This document shows, in pieces, positions 1-5,005 of a stretch of DNA of 5,005 nt. Made by a program: the position numbers and the translations under genes. Position 1 is the stretch's first letter. Each line of letters begins with the position of its first letter. This DNA is from Planctomycetaceae bacterium (GTDB lineage: Bacteria; Planctomycetota; Planctomycetia; Planctomycetales; Planctomycetaceae), in assembly GCA_029259875.1 (NCBI GenBank), contig JAJDEK010000385.1, forward strand, positions 1-5,005, read 5' to 3'. The notes under the pieces are model-generated. The model did not search any database. It was not told where the DNA came from and saw only the letters and a program-made list of their open reading frames with translations.

Positions 1-497
1 GGGAAACCATACTTTGTGAGTAGCTCTCGAACTTCCATTTCAACCAGCTCGAGCAATTCTTCATCGTCAACCAGATCGCACTTATTCAGAAAGACTACCA
101 ACGATGGAACGTCTACCTGACGAGCAAGCAGAATGTGCTCACGAGTTTGTGGCATTGGTCCATCAGCGGCAGAAACTACCAGGATCGCACCATCCATTTG
201 GGCGGCACCGGTAATCATGTTTTTGATATAGTCGGCGTGACCAGGGCAGTCGATATGAGCGTAGTGACGAGTATCGCTTTCGTACTCCACGTGACTCACG
301 GCGATTGTCACAGTCTTGGTGTCGTCGCGAACGGTTCCCCCCTTCGCAACATCAGCATAACTCTTCATCTGGGCAAGGCCCTTTTCGCTCTGTACTGCCA
401 GCAAAGCTGTTGTCAGAGTTGTCTTGCCATGGTCGATGTGACCGATTGTACCTACGTTTACGTGCGGCTTTGTTCGCTCAAAGACTTCCTTAGCCAT
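1..497 (-). CDS. tuf: Elongation factor Tu, N-terminal part (runs off left edge)
   Basis: EF-Tu is the cytoplasmic GTPase that delivers aminoacyl-tRNA to the ribosomal A site. The window holds the first 165 complete codons, most of the roughly 200-residue GTPase domain of a protein usually about 395-400 residues long. Visible motifs are the P-loop GHIDHGKT (residues 19-26), DCPGH (83-87) and NKCD (138-141, the guanine-specificity motif). The stretch [19 protein letters not shown] and the following [15 protein letters not shown] are near-invariant in the family. The start ATG (495-497) gives the family's usual [18 protein letters not shown] opening. An AAAGGGG lies 12 bases upstream and a purine-rich GAAAGAGAG abuts the ATG, so the ribosome site is loose. 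Switch I is atypical: K-T-V-T-I (61-65) replaces the common R-G-I-T-I, although the Mg-coordinating Thr (T64) is kept. The gene follows four tRNA genes on the same strand, as tufB does in E. coli, so it is probably the last gene, or near it, of that transcript. Confidence 0.97.
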   Translation of the reverse strand, partial: MAKEVFERTKPHVNVGTIGHIDHGKTTLTTALLAVQSEKGLAQMKSYADVAKGGTVRDDTKTVTIAVSHVEYESDTRHYAHIDCPGHADYIKNMITGAAQMDGAILVVSAADGPMPQTREHILLARQVDVPSLVVFLNKCDLVDDEELLELVEMEVRELLTKYGF

Positions 498-569
498 CTC
501 TCTTTCAAACCCCTTTTTCAAGTTTGATAAAACGATCAAACCTAAACAATAAAACCAACAAAACAAATT

Positions 570-622
570 GCGAGGTATAAAACAGGAGTAACCCCTCGCA
601 CGCAAGAGGCACACACCTCTTG
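570..622 (-). other. Hairpin pair in the tRNA-tuf spacer
   Basis: The 150-base spacer between tRNA-Thr(GGT) and tuf holds a perfect 7-bp stem (603-609 with 616-622) around a 6-base loop. Just downstream on the transcript is a second 7-bp stem (569-575 with 594-600) around an 18-base loop. A third, weak 6-bp stem lies at 523-528/535-540. None is followed by a T-tract on the minus strand, so they do not look like terminators. A role in RNase processing between tRNA and mRNA, or in mRNA stability, is inference. Confidence 0.45.
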
Positions 623-646
623 ATAACCACATTTTACTTAATCTAT

Positions 647-720
<74 letters not shown>

Positions 721-757
721 AATTTTTATATATAACCTAAAAACGTTTATACTAAAA

Positions 758-828
758 AGCGGGTGAAGGGAATCGAACCCTCACAACCAGCTTGGAAGGC
801 TGGGGCTCTACCATTGAGCTACACCCGC
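758..828 (-). tRNA. glyT: tRNA-Gly(TCC)
   Basis: A 71-base cloverleaf. The acceptor stem is GCGGGTG with CACCCGC. The D-arm is GCTC-AATGGTA-GAGC. The anticodon arm is CCAGC-CTTCCAA-GCTGG with anticodon TCC. The T-loop is TTCGATT, closed by GGG/CCC with a G-T pair at the base. The discriminator is T and no CCA is encoded. It sits 37 bases upstream of tRNA-Thr(GGT), as glyT does in the E. coli tufB operon. Confidence 0.97.
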
Positions 829-860
829 GGTACTGTGACTTAACATAAATCTATCTTAAT

Positions 861-942
<82 letters not shown>

Positions 943-948
943 TCCCAA

Positions 949-962
949 CCAGCCGAAGCTGG
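949..962 (-). other. UUCG-tetraloop hairpin between tRNA-Thr and tRNA-Tyr
   Basis: On the minus strand this reads CCAGC-TTCG-GCTGG, a perfect 5-bp stem closed by a C(UUCG)G tetraloop, one of the most stable small RNA hairpins known. It lies six bases before the 5' end of tRNA-Tyr. The sequence after it is TTGGGAG, not a T-tract, so it is not a normal terminator. It may mark or guide precursor cleavage; that role is inferred. Confidence 0.55.
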
Positions 963-1027
963 AAATTATAAGCCTAATACTACACTGCTTTTACATCGCA
1001 AAAACAACGTAACTCATGGCAATAAAG

Positions 1028-1100
1028 AGCTAGCGGTGGGAATCGAACCCACAACCTTCGGTTTACAAAACCGATGCTCTGCCGATTGAGCTACGCTAGC
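1028..1100 (-). tRNA. thrU: tRNA-Thr(TGT)
   Basis: A 73-base cloverleaf. The acceptor stem is GCTAGCG with CGCTAGC. The D-arm is GCTC-AATCGGCA-GAGC. The anticodon arm is TCGGT-TTTGTAA-ACCGA with anticodon TGT, and the T-arm is GTGGG-TTCGATT-CCCAC. The discriminator is T and no CCA is encoded. It is the first tRNA of the cluster, as thrU is in E. coli. Together with the GGT isoacceptor at the other end of the cluster it should cover most threonine codons. Confidence 0.97.
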
Positions 1101-1205
1101 CTGCTGACCTAAAAAACTAAGTTATTAGGCTTCAAGCCTCATGCAACCTGAACGACTCGCCTGGCTAAAGAGGTACTTTCCCCGCCAAAACTCAGTAAGG
1201 AGCTC

Positions 1206-1233
1206 AATATAGCAATCAGGCACTTGCTTGCAA
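1206..1233 (-). promoter_or_regulatory. Candidate sigma-70-type promoter of the tRNA-tuf operon
   Basis: On the minus strand a -35-like TTGCAA (1228-1233) is separated by 16 bases from TATATT (1206-1211). A TG sits one base upstream of the hexamer, giving an extended -10 (TGCTATATT). The predicted start near 1199 lies about 100 bases before tRNA-Thr(TGT). The bases just after the -10 are G+C-rich (GAGCTCC), as is common in stable-RNA promoters. The match was found by eye, and transcription could also begin elsewhere in the 1101-1370 spacer. Confidence 0.45.
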
Positions 1234-1377
1234 GTGACAACCACAAGCTGATTAAAAAAATTGTTATCTTTTCTTAATGATGTATGCCTATATGGTCTAA
1301 GATTTTCCATTCCAAATAGTCCGCTTTTTAGGACCCAGGTAAGCCATGTTTCGGATACTGATCAAAAAAACCGACCT

Positions 1378-1418
1378 AAAAAAGAAAAAACAGGCATGAT
1401 TTACACAAACCATGCCTG
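1378..1418 (-). terminator. Intrinsic terminator of the sigma factor gene
   Basis: On the minus strand a perfect 8-bp stem CAGGCATG/CATGCCTG (1411-1418 with 1391-1398) encloses a 12-base loop. It is followed at once by a run of 13 bases, all T except one C (1390 down to 1378). This is a textbook Rho-independent terminator about 55 bases after the sigma gene's stop codon. It isolates that gene from the tRNA-tuf operon reading in the same direction. Confidence 0.9.
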
Positions 1419-1440
1419 CTAAAGGGGGAAACTCACTACC

Positions 1441-1462
1441 AAATCCAGACAGAAATGGATTT
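1441..1462 (-). other. Short hairpin between sigma stop codon and terminator
   Basis: A perfect 7-bp inverted repeat AAATCCA/TGGATTT (1441-1447 with 1456-1462) with an 8-base loop lies 12 bases past the stop codon. No T-tract follows it, so it is probably a 3'-UTR stem rather than a second terminator. Confidence 0.4.
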
Positions 1463-1473
1463 GAAAGCCTGCC

Positions 1474-3144
1474 TTAAATTCCAGGTATTTCGACCCGTTC
1501 TACTTGGGTAATTCGTCGTAATTTTTTCAGTGCGCGAGACTCTAACTGTCTGATTCTCTCTTTCGTCACACCAAACCGATTTCCAACTTGTTCAAGCGTT
1601 TGGGGTTCATTCCGCGCGTTCAGGCCATATCGATAAATCAGGATGTCTTTCTCGCGGCCATCCAACTGGTCCAAAATGCTCATAATGACAGCATGTTGCT
1701 TTTGGTTAATCAGCTCTTCTCGATACTGACTTTCCCGTTCATCCGTTGATTGGAAAAAGAGTTCTTCGTTACCCGTTCGGAAGCGATCCAGTACCTTATA
1801 CTCGGCTGGAATCGAACGTGCATAATTTTTCATAATCGCCCAACTTGCGTAAGTCGAGAATTTGTTGCCTTTCGTATAATCAAATTTCTCAATTGCGCGA
1901 ATCAGAGACATATTTCCATCGCTGACCATTTCGAAGAAATTTCCTCCAGGTCTGATATGCCGCTTCGCAATTGATACCACCAAACGGAGGTTACTACGAA
2001 TCAAAAAGTTTTTCACATCCGTGCTTTCATCAAGCAGCTTTTCAATCTGATCCATATCGCGCGCTTTGGGGCGATTGGGATCCAGATTTTCCTGAATATG
2101 AAATGCTGTGTACTTCAGGAAATTCAATTTTCTAAAGTAATAAGCCTCTTCTTCCCTCGTTAAAAGAGGAATCGAGTACAGGCTAGCCAGATAAGGAGGC
2201 AGTCCCGGTGGAGTACGCACTTTTTGGCTATCTTTGTTGACTTCAGGCGGTGGTCCCAGAATCATTTTTTTGGCACCGGGTTGCTCAAATTCTTCGCTAA
2301 ACATGTAGTCGATTGTCTGAGCATGCAGACGTACTGCACGCGCTTCCGAAATAATTCGGTAAATGCTGGCCTTGGTTCTACAGTACCGGCGCGCCAACTT
2401 ATCAACGGCAATACCACGCCGAAAATTGTTGTAGATATCGCGTTTTTGTTGATCAGTAATTTTTTCAGGGGCATTAGGAAAAATAGCCAATTCAGGATTC
2501 TCCCGATCAAAGTTTTTTAAAGTGTAACGAATGGTCTCAGGCGAGCGATCCATGTGCCGTGCAATACGTCGACTGACTTCTGCCGGACACCCTCCATAAC
2601 GGGCCAGACGTCGTGCGCGGCGTAAAATTTCTTCGCGGTCCTCATCACTCAACTGACTAAAATTCATACTACGAGTAATATGACTTTGATTCTTCTGTAG
2701 AAAACGGTCTACTGAAGACTTCAGGAAGCCAACGCGTTTTCGTCCATTAAATCGAAACCGACGACTAACCAAACCTTTGTCTCTCCAACGATCAACGGTC
2801 TTCGTAGAAATATTGAATTGTTTGCTGAGGTCCTGAACCGTCAAAACCTCTTCCTGTTCGTCCTCCACATCAATCTCAGCACTGTCGGAAAGATCCTCTA
2901 TGAAACAGCGCAGATCGTGGAAAACGTCTTTTCCAGGAATCACCAGATCGGGATAAATCTCTGGGCGATAGGTCGTAATCTGCTTACAGATTTCAGGGTA
3001 AGCGTAATCCTGAGTCTGTTCAATTTTTGCCAAAAATTCTTCAGCGCGGGAAATCTGCTCCAGCTTCACGTCTCTAGGGGCGTATTTCACCTGCTGTTCA
3101 GCTAACTGCTTGATTGCCGGATTGTGATACCTTGAACTAATCAT
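1474..3144 (-). CDS. Sigma-70 family RNA polymerase sigma factor with N-terminal helix-turn-helix modules
   Basis: Predicted to bind core RNA polymerase and direct promoter recognition. Residue numbers count from the ATG at 3142-3144 (556 aa). Residues 1-97 are not recognised. A MerR/excisionase-like HTH (100-151: LTVQDLSKQFNISTKTVDRW, then an arginine-rich wing) is followed by two more HTH-like segments (163-213, with AEVSRRIARHMDRSPETIRY; 227-269, with VDKLARRYCRTKASIYRII). The sigma core follows: region 1.2 (315-343, YLASLYSIPLLTREEEAYYF), region 2 (373-445, SNLRLVVSIAKRHI and IEKFDYTKGNKFSTYASWAI) and region 4 (486-545, ending in the HTH GVTKERIRQLESRALKKLRR). Region 3 is largely missing and region 1.1 is absent. 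The ATG is preferred because AGGGG lies eight bases upstream; the in-frame GTG at 3151-3153 overlaps that site and would add three residues. The gene appears monocistronic, with its own terminator. Target promoters are unknown. A housekeeping role is unlikely given the -10-reading substitutions. Confidence 0.93.
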   Translation of the reverse strand: MISSRYHNPAIKQLAEQQVKYAPRDVKLEQISRAEEFLAKIEQTQDYAYPEICKQITTYRPEIYPDLVIPGKDVFHDLRCFIEDLSDSAEIDVEDEQEEVLTVQDLSKQFNISTKTVDRWRDKGLVSRRFRFNGRKRVGFLKSSVDRFLQKNQSHITRSMNFSQLSDEDREEILRRARRLARYGGCPAEVSRRIARHMDRSPETIRYTLKNFDRENPELAIFPNAPEKITDQQKRDIYNNFRRGIAVDKLARRYCRTKASIYRIISEARAVRLHAQTIDYMFSEEFEQPGAKKMILGPPPEVNKDSQKVRTPPGLPPYLASLYSIPLLTREEEAYYFRKLNFLKYTAFHIQENLDPNRPKARDMDQIEKLLDESTDVKNFLIRSNLRLVVSIAKRHIRPGGNFFEMVSDGNMSLIRAIEKFDYTKGNKFSTYASWAIMKNYARSIPAEYKVLDRFRTGNEELFFQSTDERESQYREELINQKQHAVIMSILDQLDGREKDILIYRYGLNARNEPQTLEQVGNRFGVTKERIRQLESRALKKLRRITQVERVEIPGI

Positions 3145-3152
3145 GTTTCCCA

Positions 3153-3157
3153 CCCCT
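3153..3157 (-). promoter_or_regulatory. Shine-Dalgarno site of the sigma factor gene
   Basis: AGGGG on the minus strand lies eight bases before the ATG at 3142-3144. It runs into the alternative GTG at 3151-3153 (AGGGGTG), leaving no spacer for that codon, so it decides the start in favour of the ATG. Confidence 0.6.
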
Positions 3158-3407
3158 AAAATTTTGACTGTTCCCAGTAACCAACGTGTCCTTCACGTGA
3201 CTCGTCACTAAGCTCTGTCACTTACTACGTATAAATAAGACGATTTCGAGAGGAAAAAGTTCACACGTAAATAATTTTAGTCAAACAACTCCAAAATCCT
3301 CTAAAAAGGTCGATTTGCACGCAACTATTACAACAGAGTAAAATCTGTAAGATGTTTTCATAGTTATGCTTACGTGATAATTTATTCGCATACTTCACTA
3401 AGGACTT

Positions 3408-3416
3408 TGCTATATT
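3408..3416 (+). promoter_or_regulatory. Possible extended -10 element facing the small ORF
   Basis: TGCTATATT on the plus strand matches an extended -10 (TGnTATAAT) at all but one position. It is identical to the one proposed for the tRNA operon. No -35 resembling TTGACA is found 15-18 bases upstream. A start near 3423 would place the transcript upstream of both small open frames at 3443 and 3475. Weak evidence. Confidence 0.25.
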
Positions 3417-3474
3417 AAACCCGCAACTTTCTGAGTGATTCGATGAAAAGCGGCAACTCTTTAGATAAAACTAT

Positions 3475-3780
3475 GTGAAACATCTCACATTTCAAACTCT
3501 AGTCGATCAAAGCCGATTTTTAAGTATACACATGGAAGTGTATGTGTGTCAATTCAAAATATACATTTATACCCTTGATGATCTACAATTAAAAATTGGT
3601 AGCTCGTTTCATTTACCGGCTTATTTAATGTGGTCAAATGCATATGAATGGATGGAAATCTTAGGATGTCTCCATTCGAATCCATCAAAGCCTATTTACC
3701 TTTATTCCAAGTCAGATAACATGATAAAAGAGAGCGAATTTCTAGTTGGAATATTGAGAGCACATTCAACCAAAGTGTAG
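3475..3780 (+). CDS. Hypothetical protein, about 101 residues (uncertain)
   Basis: I do not recognise this protein. The frame starts at GTG 3475 or, giving 82 residues, at ATG 3532; neither has a clear ribosome site. The GTG overlaps the TGA of a 12-codon frame from ATG 3443 (ATGTGA), which could be translational coupling or chance. The residue mix looks globular, with three Trp, many Tyr and Leu and no low complexity. There is no signal peptide or obvious membrane span; the most hydrophobic stretches are short. A+T content is higher than in the sigma and tuf genes. It is flanked by sequence with no gene call and followed by no terminator. It may be a lineage-specific small gene, the remnant of a longer one, or a chance frame. 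Confidence 0.35.
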   Translation: MKHLTFQTLVDQSRFLSIHMEVYVCQFKIYIYTLDDLQLKIGSSFHLPAYLMWSNAYEWMEILGCLHSNPSKPIYLYSKSDNMIKESEFLVGILRAHSTKV

Positions 3781-3833
3781 TCTCCTTTGATCTATTATTA
3801 GTGGCTCATCTGGCTCTCAAAACGCAATAATCA

Positions 3834-3861
3834 GCCTGAATTCAGGCGAGTGACTCCACTC
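3834..3861 (+). repeat. Two back-to-back small inverted repeats
   Basis: A perfect 14-bp palindrome GCCTGAATTCAGGC (3834-3847) is followed without a gap by GAGTG-ACTC-CACTC (3848-3861). Both could fold as 5-bp hairpins with 4-base loops. No T-tract follows on the plus strand, so a terminator for the small ORF is doubtful. The first could equally be a dimeric operator for the downstream gene. Confidence 0.3.
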
Positions 3862-3939
3862 ATTGGTTCTATCTATCAGTAAGTCGTGAAGATGTGTGTT
3901 TGATTCCATTCTGGTATCGAGCATCTTAGATTCTCATTC

Positions 3940-3944
3940 GGGAG
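3940..3944 (+). promoter_or_regulatory. Likely Shine-Dalgarno site of the DUF1549 gene
   Basis: GGGAG lies 11 bases upstream of the ATG at 3956-3958. The spacing is slightly long but usable. It supports this ATG over the TTG at 3949, which is in another frame. Confidence 0.45.
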
Positions 3945-3955
3945 CGGGTTGCATT

Positions 3956-5005
3956 ATGTTGAAACGTGGTCAATTTCATCACCTCAGTTCCAGCCTATTG
4001 ATCCTATTCATAGCCCTGATTTGTCTACTTCTTCCAATCACTTTGGAAGCAGCCCAGAAAAAAAAAGCGAAGAAGAAAACTCCTGCACTAAATCTACCAC
4101 CCCTGAAAACTCAGGAGCAAAAGATGCAGCTCTTGGGATACATCAGACAAACCATGCCAACTCACAGAATCGGACGCAGAATCAGCTTTAGTTCTGACGA
4201 CCTCGATAAAGCTTTGGGGTTGGAGTTGGGACAAAATGCGCAAGGTTTCGCTAAGACAATTGATGACGAGACATTTGTGCGACGAGTCTACCTGGACTTA
4301 ACAGGCAATCTGCCAACTCCGGAAAAGATTAACGCTTTTATCTCTAGTGGGAATTCGAAAAAAAGATCAAATCTGATTGACGAATTGCTGGAGACCGAAG
4401 CCTACGCTCGCAAATGGGCTCGGTATTGGACGTCTGTCATTTTTTATGACAGTGAAGCGAACAAGAATCGAATCAGCCCCAAGGCTTTGGAGGGGTGGCT
4501 GACAGAACAGTTCAGTAAAGGCGCTCCTTGGGATTACATTACTGTCATGTTGATTTCGGCGACTCCTAAACGGAATAAAGCGGTCCGAAACGATTATGGT
4601 CAAAAATTCGGTCCCAATAATTTTGTTTTAGCTTGTGAAAATAAATCAACAGAATTGGCATCCCAGACCGCCCGGATTTTTATGGGAATCAGTATCAAAT
4701 GTGCCGAGTGCCATGACCATCCATTCGACAATTGGAAACGCGAACAATTTCATGAGCTGGCGGCCTTCTTCCACCCTTATACTTATAAGATGCCAGACAA
4801 AGATGATCCGACAGTGAAAACTGTGGTCAAACCTCGTTTTCTGTTGGGAGAGAAGCCGCACGAAAAAATGAAATCGGACGCACGTCGTGTCTCCATAGCC
4901 GCTTATTTAGCGTACAATCCAAAAAACTACTGGTTTGCCCGAGCGTATGTCAACAGGATCTGGAGTGAGTTGATCGGCGATGGCTTCTACGATGTTGACA
5001 GCCTC
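3956..5005 (+). CDS. Secreted DUF1549/DUF1553 (PSCyt2/PSD1) protein with CxxCH motif, N-terminal part
   Basis: The frame is open for 350 codons to the right edge, so the C-terminus is missing; relatives are usually well over 600 residues. A signal peptide is clear: MLKRGQFHH, a hydrophobic core at 14-30, and probable cleavage near A32/A33, followed by a Lys-rich stretch (KKKAKKK, 35-41). DUF1549 follows, with TFVRRVYLDLTGNLPT (106-121) as its signature. It continues to SQTARIFMGISIKCAECHDHPFD, with CAECH at 249-253, the CxxCH form of a c-type heme site, then the LAAFF motif. DUF1553 begins near 309 with the signature ARAYVNRIWSELIGDGF. The biochemical role of these planctomycete families is not established; an envelope or periplasmic redox or degradation role is often suggested. 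They are often followed by a DUF1501 gene, which would lie outside the window. No PSCyt1 domain precedes DUF1549. The start is set by the signal peptide and GGGAG. Confidence 0.93.
   Translation, partial: MLKRGQFHHLSSSLLILFIALICLLLPITLEAAQKKKAKKKTPALNLPPLKTQEQKMQLLGYIRQTMPTHRIGRRISFSSDDLDKALGLELGQNAQGFAKTIDDETFVRRVYLDLTGNLPTPEKINAFISSGNSKKRSNLIDELLETEAYARKWARYWTSVIFYDSEANKNRISPKALEGWLTEQFSKGAPWDYITVMLISATPKRNKAVRNDYGQKFGPNNFVLACENKSTELASQTARIFMGISIKCAECHDHPFDNWKREQFHELAAFFHPYTYKMPDKDDPTVKTVVKPRFLLGEKPHEKMKSDARRVSIAAYLAYNPKNYWFARAYVNRIWSELIGDGFYDVDSL

Larger units (their letters stand above)
1101..1473. other. Intergenic spacer between tRNA-Thr(TGT) and the sigma factor gene
   Basis: I see no convincing gene in this 373-base stretch. 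It holds, from left to right, the leader of the tRNA operon with a small hairpin (AGGCT-TGA-AGCCT, minus strand, 1128-1140), the candidate tRNA promoter (1206-1233), A/T-rich sequence (1251-1275), and the terminator of the sigma gene (1378-1418). A minus-strand open frame of 61 codons (1125-1310) exists, but it covers the candidate promoter and resembles nothing I know. Confidence 0.6.
3145..3474. other. AT-rich divergent intergenic region
   Basis: About 330 bases with no supported gene. It should hold the promoter of the sigma gene (minus), but I see no clear -35/-10 pair for it. Near that gene are a 12-bp inverted repeat GTGAC-TC-GTCAC (3197-3208) and a further GTCACT at 3218-3223, about 14 bases from the GTCACT at 3204-3209; these could be operator half-sites. 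A 5-bp hairpin ACAGA/TCTGT lies at 3333-3348. On the plus strand an extended -10-like TGCTATATT occurs at 3408-3416 with no good -35. A 12-codon open frame (ATG 3443, TGA 3476-3478) ends in ATGTGA. Confidence 0.5.

Noticed and set aside
135..527. 130-codon plus-strand open frame
   Set aside because: It lies antisense to tuf, whose frame carries every EF-Tu motif; a shadow of the real gene.
570..610. Separate promoter for tuf in the tRNA-tuf spacer (TTGCGT with TTATAC)
   Set aside because: The spacer is 19 bases and both hexamers are poor; not enough to claim.
1101..1140. Possible terminator or attenuator (AGGCT-TGA-AGCCT with a nearby TTTTTT) in the tRNA leader
   Set aside because: The stem has only 5 bp and the T-run begins about 10 bases after it, so it is not a convincing intrinsic terminator.
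1125..1310. 61-codon minus-strand open frame upstream of the tRNAs
   Set aside because: It covers the candidate tRNA operon promoter, resembles no family I know, and lies in the leader of a stable-RNA operon.
2224..2520. Open frames on both strands within the sigma gene (for example 2224-2520 plus and 2262-2510 minus)
   Set aside because: They overlap the HTH-coding part of the sigma gene in other frames and have no recognisable motif.
3190..3290. Promoter for the sigma gene (for example TAAAAT at 3274-3279, minus strand)
   Set aside because: No -35 resembling TTGACA at 15-18 bases; AT-rich sequence gives such hexamers by chance.
3949..4191. 80-codon plus-strand frame starting at TTG 3949
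   Set aside because: It is out of frame with the signal peptide and DUF1549 motifs encoded from ATG 3956; its Ser/Thr/Asn-rich translation is an overlapping-frame shadow.
4367..4861. Minus-strand frames 4367-4603 and 4646-4861, and plus-strand frame 4635-4817
   Set aside because: All lie inside the DUF1549 coding region in other frames.

Overview
The window most likely comes from a planctomycete. Three things point there. The gene at the right end is a secreted protein with the DUF1549/DUF1553 (PSCyt2/PSD1) architecture that is greatly expanded in Planctomycetota. The EF-Tu N-terminus carries a 'GGTVRD-TKTVTI' switch I segment that I recall from planctomycete EF-Tu sequences. The large sigma-70 family protein carries extra helix-turn-helix modules ahead of its sigma core. 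Genus-level placement is not possible from this window alone.

Left third (1-1240, minus strand): a stable-RNA/translation operon reads leftward. A candidate extended -10 promoter at about 1206-1233 is followed by tRNA-Thr(TGT), tRNA-Tyr(GTA), tRNA-Gly(TCC), tRNA-Thr(GGT) and the 5' part of tuf (EF-Tu), which runs off the left edge. Order and anticodons match the thrU-tyrU-glyT-thrT-tufB operon of Escherichia coli. The spacers hold small hairpins, including a UUCG tetraloop, but no hairpin followed by a convincing U-tract, so co-transcription is likely. No tRNA has an encoded CCA end.

Middle (1378-3157, minus strand): a monocistronic-looking gene for an unusual sigma-70 family factor of about 556 residues ends in a strong intrinsic terminator (1378-1418) that separates it from the tRNA operon. 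The protein has a MerR-like HTH and two further HTH-like segments, then regions 1.2, 2 and 4 of sigma-70. The linker where region 3 should lie is short, and residues used in -10 reading differ from housekeeping sigma factors, while the -35-reading helix is conserved. This is the most interesting object in the window.

Right third (3145-5005): an AT-rich, poorly coding stretch holds one uncertain small ORF (3475-3780, plus). The secreted CxxCH-containing DUF1549/DUF1553 protein then starts at 3956 on the plus strand and runs off the right edge. The sigma gene and the right-hand genes diverge from the intergenic region around 3145-3440, so their control regions lie there or just downstream. I found no mobile element, CRISPR array or phage gene.
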